Part shown: piece after piece, positions 1 to 11,021 of the stretch
Layout of the letters: the number at the start of each line of letters is the position of its first letter
Numbering within the stretch: position 1 is the stretch's first letter
Assembly (NCBI RefSeq): GCF_008831285.2
Contig: NC_045143.1
Span: 19,917,854 to 19,981,853 of the forward strand
DNA: 64,000 nt
From: Nymphaea colorata
Taxonomy: Eukaryota > Streptophyta > Magnoliopsida > Nymphaeales > Nymphaeaceae
Reading direction: 5' to 3'
Notes under the pieces: generated by a model
Database searches by the model: none
The model's input: the letters and a program-made list of their open reading frames with translations, nothing else
What the model was told of the DNA's origin: nothing
Program-made: the position numbers and the translations under genes

Positions 1-951
1 GATAGTGGGAGGTTTCTTAATAGAAGAAAAGATACAAGTAACATACGATGTAACTATTGTAAAGAATTGGGGTACATAAAATTCAATTGCCCAGTTTTTA
101 AGAAGAAGAAAGAAGCCTATGATGCTGATTCTTCTACTGGAGATAAGAATCACATGTCACATGCCAACATTCTTGAGAGTATTCAACAACTCCTTGCTCA
201 TAGTAGGTTAACTGCCTCCACATCCTCTATCTCACCTTCAGGTGATTCCTTTACAGGTATATCTTGTATGAATTCTAACAGGTGTTGAAGATTCAGAAGG
301 CAAGTATGCAAATTAAAGAGAGCCCTTTATGGACTAAAACAGGCCCCACAAGCATGTTTGAAAAGTTTAGTACAGCTGTCAAAGAAATTGGATTTAAGCA
401 AAGCCCTCATGACCCTTCACTGTTTGTATCTTCTGCAGAAAAAGGCAAATGTTTATTGCTTTTGTATGTTGATGATATGATTATCACTAGAGATGAACAG
501 AGAATTATTGATGAAACAAAGAAAAGACTTGCACAAACATTTGAAATGAAAGATCTTGGTTTCTCAAAGTATTTATTGGGTTTAGAAGTTGTTTACTCAA
601 GAAAAGGACTGTTCCTATGCCAACACAAATATACAGCAGATCTTGTGGCCAAAGCTAGACTACATGATGATAATAAAAGAGTGGAAACTCCTATGGAAAC
701 AAATGTCAAGCTAAAACTTCTTGAACGAAATAAATTAGAAGATCCTACAATTTTCAGACAATTTGTTGGAAGATTGATTTATCTAACCATTTCCAGACAT
801 GATATAACAGATGCAGTCCATGTAGTAAGTCAATTCATGAGTGCTCCTACATCAATCCATCTTGTTGTTGTACTAAGAATTATAAGGTATGTGAGAGGCA
901 CAATAGACTATGGAATGTTTTTTTTTTCTTCAAATTCTAAAGAACTTGTAG
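1..951 (+). pseudogene. Copia element C1: gag zinc knuckle and reverse transcriptase remnant
   Basis: This is the remnant of a Ty1/copia polyprotein. A CCHC zinc knuckle of gag lies near 43-110 (CNYCK then YIKFNC). After about 180 bases the reading jumps into reverse transcriptase. From about 300 it has an LKRALYGLKQAP-like block and the catalytic YVDDMIIT motif near 460-490. Protease, integrase and the N-terminal part of RT are missing, so this is an internal deletion derivative as well as being cut at the window edge. RT continues to SKELVV, where a TRIM is inserted; the RNase H part resumes at 1403. It is non-functional. The family assignment is secure; the exact deletion borders are not. 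Confidence 0.8.
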
Positions 952-1397
952 TGTAACGCCCCAAAATTTAGTCCTGTATTGAAGATTGTGAGGGATCTTC
1001 AATGACTTATAAAGGGGGTCATTAATAAGATGATTGTCCTGGTTCTTAGCCTTTTTAGGGTTGGAGCTGAAACTGCTATGGGTCGGGTTAGAATCTATCG
1101 AACAAGAAGCCCGAGCCTAGGAGTGGGTCGGGTTGGTATCAGAGCCGGTTCAACACTCGGACCTAAGGTCCCACACGCGTGGACGCGTGTGCCTTAAGGG
1201 GGATGGATTGTAATGCCCCAAAAATTTGGTCCCATATTGAAAATTGTGAGGGATCTTCAATGACTTATAAAGGAGGTCATTAATGAGATGATTATCCTGA
1301 TTCTTAGCCTTTTAGGGTTGGAGCCGAAACTGCTAGGGGGCGGGTTGGGATCCGCCGAACTAAAGGGCCAAGTGCAGGAGTAGGTCGGGTTGTTACA
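952..1397 (+). mobile_element. TRIM-1: miniature LTR retrotransposon (two LTRs, 75-bp interior)
   Basis: This is a complete terminal-repeat retrotransposon in miniature. LTR1 starts at 952 (TGTAACGCCCC) and runs to about 1133. LTR2 is 1209-1397 (189 bp, TGTAATGCCCC to TTGTTACA). The interior is only about 75 bp: a primer binding site TGGTATCAGAGC at 1134-1145 (initiator tRNA-Met type) and a polypurine tract ending just before 1209. LTR1 has lost about 8 bases at its 3' end. The insertion is flanked by TGTAG (947-951) and TGTAA (1398-1402), a 5-bp target duplication with one mismatch. It sits in RNase H of copia C1. It has no coding capacity, so it must depend on enzymes from other elements. 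The same family forms the array at 26060. Confidence 0.9.
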
Positions 1398-1402
1398 TGT
1401 AA

Positions 1403-1885
1403 CCTTTTGTGATGATGATTTTGGTGGATCAATAAGTGATCAGTTATCTACAACGGGATTTTTGCATCTTCCTTGGCAAGTCTATAATCTCTTGGAAGAG
1501 AAAGAACCAACAAAGAGTAGCTTTATCTACGACTAAGGCTGAAAATAAGGCCATGGCCCAAACTATAGCTGAAATAATATGGAGAAGATGGATGCTAAAT
1601 GAAATTGAAATTCTTATGGTCGATAAGACTAAACTGATTTGTGACAACATGAGTGCAATTCATATTGCCAAAAATCCAGAATTTTGTGATAGAACTAAGC
1701 AGCTTCAGATTGATTGCCAATTTACAAAAAGAGCATATGAAAAAGGTTTGATTTCTCTTGAGCACACAAGAACTGAAGTCCAGGTTGCTGACATGTTTAC
1801 AAAGAGTTTGTCACCATTGATGTTTAGAAAATTTGTTAGCAAACTTCGCATTATGTCACTCAATCATGCCAAGTTTGAGGGGGAG
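1403..1885 (+). pseudogene. Copia element C1: RNase H and 3' end
   Basis: This continues copia C1 after the TRIM at 952-1397. The first codons resume the RNase H domain (DDDFGGS in place of the usual DADWAGS, then LSTTGF). The rest includes STTKAENKAMAQ, CDNMSAIHIAKNP, and the ADMFTKSL end block typical of copia RNase H. Reading across the TRIM site leaves the frame intact. A polypurine tract (TTGAGGGGGAG) ends at 1885, directly before a TG-starting LTR. The fragment carries stop and frame damage. Confidence 0.8.
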
Positions 1886-2232
1886 TGTTAAAATTCTAGA
1901 GACAAACTGTTTCTTCTTAGTCAAAGTCTATTCTTGTCTACTTTATTATAATGTGCTTTAACCTGTTTTACTGTTTTATCCCTTGTAAGTAAGGGCAATT
2001 AGGTACTTTATCTTTTTTTCTGTACGTTAAGATAAGGTTTCAGCCCTTAGGAACTGTACGGTTCTTATTTCTGAGTGTGCAATGTTGGCTGCTGCTGCTA
2101 CCATGGAGCAGCTTGAAGATTTCGTCTTAAGAGTTGCATTTTATGTTCAATCTTCGTTTCAGTTTGATATTCTAATAATATACAAGTCCTTTTTTCCTAA
2201 AATTTTACTGAAAAATGGTCTGACCCTTTACA
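1886..2232 (+). repeat. Probable 3' LTR of copia C1
   Basis: The sequence starts with TGTTAAAATTCTAG immediately after the polypurine tract of C1, which is where a 3' LTR must begin. A plausible CA end is the TTTACA at about 2227-2232. The partner LTR lies outside the window, so the right border is only an estimate. The 2233-2303 stretch after it shows nothing recognisable. Confidence 0.5.
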
Positions 2233-2308
2233 TTACCAATGAAAATGAAGATTCAGTTTGAAACTAACGTGAGGTAATGCAGAACAGTAGTTGGATATCC
2301 ATAATATT

Positions 2309-2317
2309 TGTTGCACG

Positions 2318-2361
<44 letters not shown>

Positions 2362-2535
2362 GTGAAAGAGATATCTCTTATTATCGTGCCCTACTCTCCA
2401 CTTAAAGAGAGGTTAGGGCACGTCTAAAGCTGTTACATAAGGGAGCCTCATAAAGTTGTAAAAAGACAAAACAACACTCCAACTTTTAAATTATCAGAAA
2501 ACTACTACACTTAAAATAAACTTTCTGATTCAACA
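2309..2535 (-). repeat. C2 3' LTR
   Basis: This 227-bp LTR is TGTTGCACGTGG to CTGATTCAACA on the plus strand and almost identical to 25583-25815. It contains a GA microsatellite (about 2322-2360) that differs in length from the copy in the other LTR. The element's polypurine tract (CTCCCCCTCAAG on the plus strand) adjoins its right edge. Confidence 0.93.
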
Positions 2536-2548
2536 CTCCCCCTCAAGC

Positions 2549-3870
2549 TGGAGCATAGATATCAACCATGCTCAGCTTGTCACAACATCTAGAGAAATCA
2601 CCAATTGGAAGAGCCTTCGTAAACATATCTGTTGCCTGATCTTCAGAAGCTACATGAACCGTAGTCACCACACCTTATTTTATAAGATCCCGAACATAAT
2701 GACAATCCACCTTTATGTGTTTAGTTCTTTCATGAAATACTGGGTTGTTTGCAATATAAGTAGCAGCCTTGTTATCGCCGTACATTTTCATAGGAAGAGG
2801 AACATGAATATTCATATTTGTTAGCACAGATTTAACCCACGTCATCTCAGTAGCTGTTTGAGTCATTGCTCTATATTCAGATTCCACACTGGATCTAGAG
2901 ACTACATTTTGTTTCTTACTTCTCCACGATATGAGATTGCCTCCAACAAAGATACAGAAACCAGTGGTGGATTTTTTATCATCAATAGACCCTGCATATT
3001 CAGCATCACTGTAAGCTACAACTTCTAGAGATTCACCTTTCTTAAAGAAGAGGCCTCTGCCTGGGGATGACTTTAGGTATTTCAACACCATCAACGCAGC
3101 ATCCCAATGGACTCTTCTAGGTTTTTCCATAAATTGACTTAATTTCCCAACAGCAAAGCTAATGTCTGGTCTTGTTACAGTAACATAAAGAAGTTTGCCA
3201 ATGAGAGACCTATAAGATCATGAATCTACTAGATCCGATTGATTATCATGAAGATGAAGACGTGGATTCATAGGGAGATTAGCTGGCTTGGTCCCTAACA
3301 TCCCTGTATCCTGAAGTAGGTCAAGGACATACTTCCTCTGAGACAATACTATACCTTCTTTGTTCTGTGCAACCTCAATCCCAAGAAAATATCGCAAGTG
3401 ACCAAGATCTTTTGTGACAAAATGCTTTTGAAGGAAAGCCTTTGTAGCTGAGATTTCTTGATCACAATCACCTGTCAAGATAATGTCATCAACATATACT
3501 ACCATAACAACTATACCTTTGGAGGTCTTCCTGATGAATAGAGAATTATCCAAAGGAGATCTTTCAAATCCACATTGTGAAACCACCTCTAATAATTTGT
3601 GGAACCACGCCCTGGAACTTTGTTTGAGTCCATAAATCGCCTTCTTCAAACGAGACACTTTACTACACTCCCCCGGTCGCTCAAACTTTGGGGGTTGCTG
3701 CATATATACAGTCTCCTCAAGATCACCATAAAGAAAAGCATTCTTTACATAGGTCAATCAGAGTGTACTGCAACAGAAATAATGAGGCGAATAGTGCCCA
3801 ACCTGGCCACAGAAGAGAACGTCTCAAAAAAGTCAACGTCGTATGTCTGAGTGTAACCCTTAGCCACTAA
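2549..3870 (-). pseudogene. C2 reverse transcriptase and RNase H
   Basis: This is the copia RT/RNase H part of C2. RT shows KNAFLYGDLEETVYM, KKAIYGLKQS and the catalytic YVDDIILTG. RNase H shows SDAEYAGS, STTGFCIFVG, SSVESEYRAM and YGDNKAATYIANNP. The frame breaks around 3130-3218, and an in-frame stop separates it from the upstream linker at about 3870. It continues in decayed form down to the polypurine tract at 2548. Confidence 0.88.
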
Positions 3871-5557
3871 TCAAACTTTATATCGCTCTACTGACCCATC
3901 TGAATGATACTTGACCGTAAATACCCATTTGGAACCAACAATGTCACAATTTTCAGGTAGATCAACCAATTCCCAAGTATCGCGTTGTACGAGAGCATCC
4001 ATCTCATCTTGCATAGCTTTCCGCCATTTACAATCTAGTAATGCCTGTTGATGACCAATTGGTACAGTATGGACTGATATAGCCTTAAGAAACTGTTGTA
4101 AGTTGTCATCAAGATGGTCAATGGAAACAAAGTGAGAGATAGGATGCATGGTACACTGCCTCTTGCCTTTGCGCAGGGCTATAGGCAAGTCCTGTGAAGG
4201 ATCACCATCAGGTATACTTACTTCAATGGAGCTCACATCCTGAGGAGAGTCTGATGGTCGACCATGAGAGGGATCTTGTCGCCGAGTGTAGACCAATGGA
4301 GGGTCCTGGAACCTATTCATAGTCGAAGTGAGAGAAGGAAATGGTGAAGGAAGAGATTGCAACGGGACAGGAGTAATAGGTAGAGGAATACATGGCATCT
4401 CGGACGACACTGAAGTAGGACTAAAGTAGGACTGAGACTCGAAAAAAGTGACATCCGCACTGATATACTCTTTTTGAGTTACAGGGTCAAAGCACTTGTA
4501 TCCTTTTTGGTTTCTAGGATAGCCAACGAACACACATTTAATGGCTTGAGCAGAAAGTTTATCACGTTTAGGCCCAAGAATATGAACAAAACAGGTACAC
4601 CCAAAAACTTTAGGTGCAACAAGAAATAAGCTTCGATTGGGATAAACAAGTTTAATGGGTACTTTGTTTTCAATGGAGAATGAAGGTAAACGATTTGTCA
4701 GGTAACAAGCCATGAGTATGGCATCACCCCACAAGTATGCAGGTACATGATTATGAAGCATTAGGGTACGAGCAACAGTTAGAAGTTGCCTATGTTTTCG
4801 TTCAGCAACTCCATTCTATTGTGAGGTATGAGGGCATGTAAATTGAGGAGAGATACCATTTTCAGCATAAAAGGTCATTAAGATAGATGATTTGAACTCG
4901 AGAGCATTATCAGTGCGAATACACTTAACAACGGAATCAAACTGAGTTTTTATTTCAATAATCAAGTTTTTGAGAATACAAACTGCTTCAGACCTTTCCT
5001 TCAAAAGGAACACCCAACTGACTCGAGAGTAATCATCAACAACGACCATAAAATACCTAAACTTAGCTCGGCTAGCAACCCTGTTAGACCCCCACACATC
5101 AACATGGAGAAGATCAAACAACTCTTGACTCGAAGGACTAAGACTCGAAGGAAAATTACTACGAGTGTGCTTGCCAAGTTGACAAGCCTCACATTGAAAG
5201 GAATCTGGAACTGAAACATTAGGTAAGATAGAACAGAGCTTGGGCGCTAAAGGATGACCAAGTCTGAGATGCCACTGGAAGAATGTAGACTCTGATGTAG
5301 AGGAGGTAGCAGCAAGACCCATAGGAGCCGACAGGATGTAGACACCCTCCTTTCTCATAGCCGCCACCAATCGTCTTCCCAATTTGTAAGTCTTGAAATG
5401 AGCATGAACCAGGGTCAAAAATAATGTGACAGTGTAAATCAGTAGTCAACTGTTTGACGGAGAGCAAATGAAATGGAAATTCAGGAGCATATAAAACATG
5501 TGGAATAGTCATGGACTGAGAAAGCTTCACATCTCCATAACACAATATGGGTGACAT
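3871..5557 (-). pseudogene. C2 integrase and linker to RT
   Basis: This copia integrase joins cDNA to the target. On the minus strand it begins with the protease-integrase linker (5557-5420), then the HHCC zinc domain (WHLRLGHP, then CEACQLGKH). The catalytic core follows, with DVWGSN, VVVDDYSRVSWVF and the second Asp in CIRTDNALEF. A stop at about 4816 interrupts just before the block that carries the catalytic Glu. After it come the VFGCTCFVH and GYKCFDP C-terminal blocks and the start of RT (GSKWVFTVKY). It is non-functional because of stops and a frameshift between 5219 and 5418. Confidence 0.87.
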
Positions 5558-6428
5558 TCTACCATCTGCAATTTTGACATGACGTGGCTAAGAGAATCTA
5601 TGTAAAATAGTAAAAAAACCAGGTCTACTGCAAAAATGTTTTGATGCTCCTGAGTCAATAATCCAAGAGATACCTCATTCAGACGTAGACGTATCCGCTG
5701 AGATGGCTCGATCAGTCAAAGCTGTGGAAGCTGAAGCATGTGAGGCTTTGTGTGCCAAAAACTGTTCATAATCAGATCTGTCAATGCTAACTGTAACTGT
5801 ATCTGATACTGTGCTAGACGACGGGCCATCCACAGTAGGAGTGACAACCTGTGCAGAACCCATAGGAGGAAGAGTAAGACTCTTGCCCTGTTTGGTGACC
5901 ATACCTCTCCCCTGTGACATAGAGGATGGACGACCATGTTTATCCCAACAACGATCCTCCAAGTGTCCCATCTTTCCACAATAGGTGCATTGGAACCTCC
6001 CACGACCACCAGTTCCACGACCTATACCTCTTCCTCTGGCACTATAGGTGGTGCCCTGACCACGACCACCCCCCACAGCAAGCGCAGAAGCTGGCATCAC
6101 ATTAGCTGGTTAGGACAAGCTAATAGCCAGACAACTAAGTCTGTTGTATGCATCAGAGAGATCAGGAATTTCACTCTCAGTGAGCATCTGATCTTTGGCA
6201 GCGGCATAGTCAGGAGAAAGACCAGCAAGAAACTTTGCAACCATGGTAGATTCAAAGTGTGACTTATAACAAGATTTGCATGGAGGGTGCAGGAATTTCA
6301 GTCGCTCATACGTAGCTTTAACTGTTGCAAAGTATTGTAATAGATCTTGATTTCCCTGTCGGAGATTGTGCAATTCTTCTTCAACTGGAGGATTTTACTT
6401 ACATTTTTATCTTGTGGATATGTCTGCC
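5558..6428 (-). pseudogene. C2 gag C-terminal half and protease
   Basis: On the minus strand this contains the distal gag with LRQGNQDLLQYFATVKATYE and KFLAGLSPDYAAAKDQ, then a Gly/Arg-rich segment. A zinc knuckle (CTYCGKMGHLEDRC) follows near 5960-5990, and then the protease active site WIIDSGASKHF near 5635-5670. The gag reading frame stops abruptly at 6429-6431. It resumes at 13524 on the other side of the Harbinger element, and the TAA target duplication there explains the split exactly. Confidence 0.88.
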
Positions 6429-6431
6429 TAA

Positions 6432-8657
6432 AGCTGCGTTTGATTGCACGGGGAAAAATGGAGAGGCGGATGAAAAATGTACGGCGAGTTGAAATTTCAA
6501 CCGCCGTACAATATTTGCATCAAACGCGTGAAAAATTCAAGCGAAAAAAATGTACGAAGAGGTTAAATTTAACGAGAAAAAAAGTCGGAGGTCCGCGGAT
6601 AAAATTTTGAGCCGTTAGGGCTCTCGTTCTCCTCCTTTTCTCTCTGCTTTCCCCTCCGCCTGGTTCTCTCTCGCTCTTTCCTTCCTCTCCTCTCTCGCTG
6701 CTCTGTTGCTCCTCTCCTCTCTGCTGCTCTGTCACTCCTGGCCTCTCTCGCTCCCTCTTTACTCTCCTCTTTCCCCAACGTCGCTCCCTCCTTCCTCTCT
6801 CGCTGGTGTCTTGCTCCCTCCTTTCCCAACGTCGCCCACTTGCAGCCCCAGGTGAGCCCTCTGCTTCTCTCTGTCGCTCTCCCACACACACGTTCTGTCA
6901 ATAACCCATCTCTCTCTTGGTTCAGTTGCTTTACTCACCATCTTCAACAGGAAATTTGGGTTTTTCTACGTTTTGGCTGTTGCTTTACTCAGGTATGCCT
7001 CTCACGATTCTACTTTTTTCCCTTCTTGCTTCTATGGATGTATGAGATGATGTATAACTGCTTCCGAGAGATCATCTTGAAAGCAGGGATCGTCTTTGCA
7101 TATCCCTGGTCTAGTTAATGTTGATTTTGCTGATGTAAGGGCCTCGCAAGTTAAGACGATCCCTGCTTTCAAGGGAAAAACAGAAAGCTTTCCTCTTCCA
7201 ATATGATTATACTATGTTTCCTGTTTTAGAAATTAGGCACATTTCTGTAGCATCTGTTTTCTGCTTCCTCTGAGCATACCTTGGATGTTCAAGCTTCATC
7301 TCCAATGTTCTACCTGGAATGATTGAAGAAATTCCTCATGCTTCATGAGATTATTATATTCTGATCTCACCTGGTATTCCTGTAAAAATTTTTATGATTT
7401 GCTTTAAAATCATCTTGTCTGTGTCCTTCAAAAGAAGCCACCAAATGAATGTCGTTTTTACAGAAGATGTCACCATTTCAAGAAAATCCTTATAAAGAGG
7501 CGAACCAGCTTACTGATTTGTTCTTTGATAATTAGTGGTCCATGCTTGACTTATGCCACATGTATGTTTGAAAGCATGTGCATGTTTTTGAAAGAATGAA
7601 AAGGGTAAAAGAAGATGACGAAGAAAACAGGAGAAAAAATTTTATTACAGTTTTTATAACCTAGGTGCCTAGGCGCCTCAGCCTGGTTCTCTATGGAATC
7701 CTCTGCCTATTATCATTTGTATTGTGTCTTTGCCCTTAACTTACTCCTTTTTTTTACATTTTTTATGCTGAATGGTTGCTCTTTATTTGTCACTCAATGG
7801 TTTATTTCATTAACAAAAACACAACTGTTTTTGGATGTGAACATCGAAAGATGTTGTGCTTGGTTTGCTAGTTAGCTATAGCTTTGTGAATTTGTGTCAA
7901 ATGAAACTGATTGAGACACTTGCATAGGTAAACCTGAATGTTTTCAATAGTGTACATGGTTATTGTCCTCACCCAACACGACCAATGTTTACACGAACAT
8001 ACAACTTAGGTGGATATAAAGTTGACCAAGCATTAGCCCTCAATTAATTCACCCACTAATTGGTTAACAAAATTTTGTGGGTGGCGGCTTGGTGAAACTT
8101 GCTCATAAATAACACACCACGAATCCAAGCTGTCAAATGTCAGACTTGCTTCTGGAGTGTTTGGTGACAATTGTATACAAGCTGTCAAATGGCTATGTCA
8201 CTACTCAAATGGCCTGAATAACTAGTAGCAATGAATTTGACATTTGTTGGCTTGTTTTGTCGGACGTTATTGCTTGTTCATATGCTTCTTTAGTTCATGT
8301 GATCGTTGGCTGATGTATACATGTTCTTGGGCATGGCATTTTCCAGTTCCCAATTGGAGGTTTGTCTTGTCCATTCTTGTTTAGTGTAGAATATTGAATG
8401 ATTGCTCGCACAGTGAGTAAGAAATCAAACAGGGCACGAAAGAATCAAACAGGGGCGAGGGTTTATGACGGTATATCCTGTTTTGCTTTCGCCATCGTGG
8501 ATGCGTGTTAACTGTGCCATCATGGATGCCTCTCTTTTCTTCTTCTCGTGGATGCATGTTAATTTCTGTTTGTTGTAATATTGATCTTTCCCTAATCCCT
8601 GTTATGCAAGATTGTTCCAACTCAAATATCTAGTAGTGAAGAAATATTATCCAAAAC
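6432..8657 (+). other. Harbinger 5' non-coding region
   Basis: This holds the left terminal repeat, a strongly CT-rich block (about 6620-6900) and a likely untranslated leader. It includes a perfect 21-bp inverted repeat at 7076-7096 and 7153-7173 (reported separately). A short piece with CTAGGTGCCTAGGCGCCT near 7660-7690 resembles the ends of the AGGCG-type MITEs found elsewhere in the window. I see no convincing gene in it. Confidence 0.5.
7076..7173 (+). ncRNA. Perfect 21-bp foldback (candidate small-RNA hairpin)
   Basis: Positions 7076-7096 and 7153-7173 are exact reverse complements over 21 bases, separated by 56 bases. The flanks outside the arms do not pair, so the stem is exactly 21 bp. 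That is the size of a Dicer-like product. It lies in the 5' region of the Harbinger element. I do not recognise it as a known miRNA. It could also be a chance foldback from template switching. Confidence 0.35.
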
Positions 8658-10768
8658 ATGAGCATGGAGGACAGCGGTCCATCGAGGGAGAATCTGACAT
8701 GGACTGAAGCACAAATGGACTATTTAGTGCAGCTTCTTGTGGAGCAATCACGCATTTCGGGTATGAAATCTGGTGGAGGTTTAAAGTCTAAAGCATATAC
8801 AGCGATTGAAAAAAGTATGATGGAAAGATTCGGTCCAGATTCAAGTAAAGACAAAATAAAAAACAAGTTGAAGTACTCAAAACCCAACTTAACAATCATG
8901 AAAGAAATTATGAATACAAGCGGGTTTGGGTATGACCCAATCAACAAATGTATTGAAGTCGATCCCCAAGTATAGAGTGACTACATTGAGGTATGTTATC
9001 TAGATGTTACAGTTAGGTTATATGTCTAACTTGTGAAATACTACATGTTTATTTGAACACATGAAATTTTTCAGAAATATCCGAATAGGAAAAAGTACAG
9101 AGGTCCCAAGTTACGGAGATACTTTGACGAGTTCGCCGAGGTCTTTGGTGATTCTCATGCCACTGGAAAACAGTCAGACACATTAAACAGCTTCATACAT
9201 GAGGACGCTGAACCAATACCACATACACCTGCATCTCAATCCACTCCAATGTACATGAATCCTGAATCTTCACAATCCTGTACACAAATGCTTCATGAAG
9301 ATAGTCCTCCACCACAATCGCCAGTACCTCCAACTCCTACCACTGAAATTCCGACGATGGCAACTACTATGACCAAAAGTAAGTCTAGGAGGCACAGGTC
9401 ATACAATTATGAAGAGTACTATAATTTGTTAAATGGTATTGCTGACAATGTAGATACATTAACACGTACATGTAGAGGGGTCCAATTTGTCACATGTTGT
9501 GAAATACTGCAAGAGATGCATGAAACCGGGTATATAGATGAACAAACACGAGTAAGGAGTATGGACATGTTAGCAGAGAGCACCAATTACATGATATTTG
9601 TCAACCTTCCACCTTCACAGCGGGTGTAGGGCTGCACACGAGCCGAGTCGAGCTCGAGCTCGACTCGGCTCAAAGAGCTCGAGCTTGAACTCGACTCGAA
9701 CTCGAGTCGAGCTCCCTAACTCAAGCTCAAGCTCGTCTCGATTACACAAAGTCGAGCTCGAGCTCGACTCGCTTAGCTCGCTTAACTCGTTTTCTCATGA
9801 ACACCACAGGACAATAACAGCAAACAGAGATGAAAAACAGAGATGAAAGAAATGTAATCAGTCCACACTACATGTAAAAACAACACACAAAAACAAGAAC
9901 AACGAATTTACTATCAATAACAACAAAATAGAAAACACCACAAGATTCAACACACGGAAGCCAAACGCCTCCATCCACCAGAATATGAATTCATTTGGAA
10001 GCCACAAAAAAGACAAGCAATAAACCCAAAAAAAAAAACGAGGGGGAAGATAAACCCTAACCGGGAGTCCGGGACAAAGGTCACGCGTCACCGACCATGC
10101 AAGCGAGACCCAGGCGCTTGAAGAAGGGGGAAAGTCACCGACCACGCAAGCGAGACCCAGGCGCTTGAAGAAGGGGGAAAAAATGAAAACCCAACAGAAG
10201 AAGAAACGATTCAAGAAGAAAAAGAAGAAGAAGAAAACCTGCCGGCTGCTCCGCTGCTGGCTGCCGTGCTTCGCGGCTTCAGCCCTTCGGCCTTCCCCTT
10301 CTAGATGGAACATGGAAGACCCAAGGCAGTGGACCTTGGTCCTCTCTCGTGACCTCGTTGCGTCTGGCGGTCGTGGTCGACGGAAGACGATTTCGCGCTA
10401 GTGGTCGATGGAAGAGGGAAGATGAGAAATTGAGAAGAGAGAGAGAAGCCAGAAGAAATTCAAGACGTGAAGGGAAGATTGGCTTTCGACGTTTTGTTTT
10501 AACTTTTAACCCTAAACCGATGAACCGGTTTCATGAACCGGTTTGTACGAGTCGAGTCAAGTTTAAACGAGTCGAGTTCGTGCAACTCGAATTCGACTCG
10601 TGTAGCGTTTCGAGCTTAATGGGTGAGCTCGAACTCGACTCATTTATAAATGAGTCGAGTTCGAGTCGAGCTTTTTCGGGCGAGTTCGATTCAAGCCCAA
10701 GTTGGCTCGACTCGTTGTGCAGCCCTAAGCGGGTGTCATGGTTGAGGCGTAAACTTTCCGATTCGTAG
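8658..10768 (+). pseudogene. Harbinger ORF1: Myb/SANT-like DNA-binding protein, split by a hAT insertion
   Basis: This is the accessory ORF1 of PIF/Harbinger elements, whose Myb-like protein helps bring transposase to the DNA ends. It starts at 8658 with MSMEDSGPSRENLTWTEAQM. The TWTEAQMDYLVQLLVEQ stretch is the tryptophan-containing helical Myb/SANT region. Exon 1 ends at 8990 (GTATGT donor) and exon 2 starts at 9075 after TTTTTCAG, joining as IE|KYPNRKKYRGP. An in-frame TAG at about 8973 replaces a likely Trp before the intron. The C-terminal part has a Pro/Ser/Thr stretch, a KSKSRRHR basic patch and helical segments. It is interrupted after SQRV by hAT-1 (9627-10727) and finishes at 10736-10768. 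Confidence 0.75.
9627..10727. mobile_element. hAT-1: non-autonomous hAT element
   Basis: This is a 1101-bp element with inverted ends TAGGGCTGCACACGAG and the complement of TAGGGCTGCACAACGAG. A perfect 8-bp TSD, AGCGGGTG, lies at 9619-9626 and 10728-10735, diagnostic of hAT. The subterminal regions are packed with short GAGCTCGA/CGAGTCGA repeats in both orientations, likely transposase-binding sites. The interior has a tandem duplication of a 47-bp unit (10087-10133 and 10134-10180, one mismatch) and a purine-rich run. No transposase was found; the open frames inside look like chance products of the repeats. Confidence 0.92.
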
Positions 10769-11021
10769 GTAAGGAATGATTGTCTTATATTCAATGTTTC
10801 AACATTTGTATATTTCATGTTTGTACGTGCTTCTTGTTTCAACGTTTGTATATTTCATGTTTGTACCTGCTTCTTGTGTGTTGTTAGTGTAATCAAATCT
10901 TTTCATATGTGCTCTTTAATCTGGTTGTTTTTACTTCGTTTTAGTGCAATAAAGTGCACACCTTCTTCTAATTGAACGTGCTTTAATAAGTGTGGTTATA
11001 CATTCTTGCAGTTGTTTCAAA

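Noticed and set aside
6520-6947. Glu/Arg-rich frames near 6520-6947
   Set aside because: CT-rich simple sequence of the Harbinger leader read on the minus strand; composition alone explains them.
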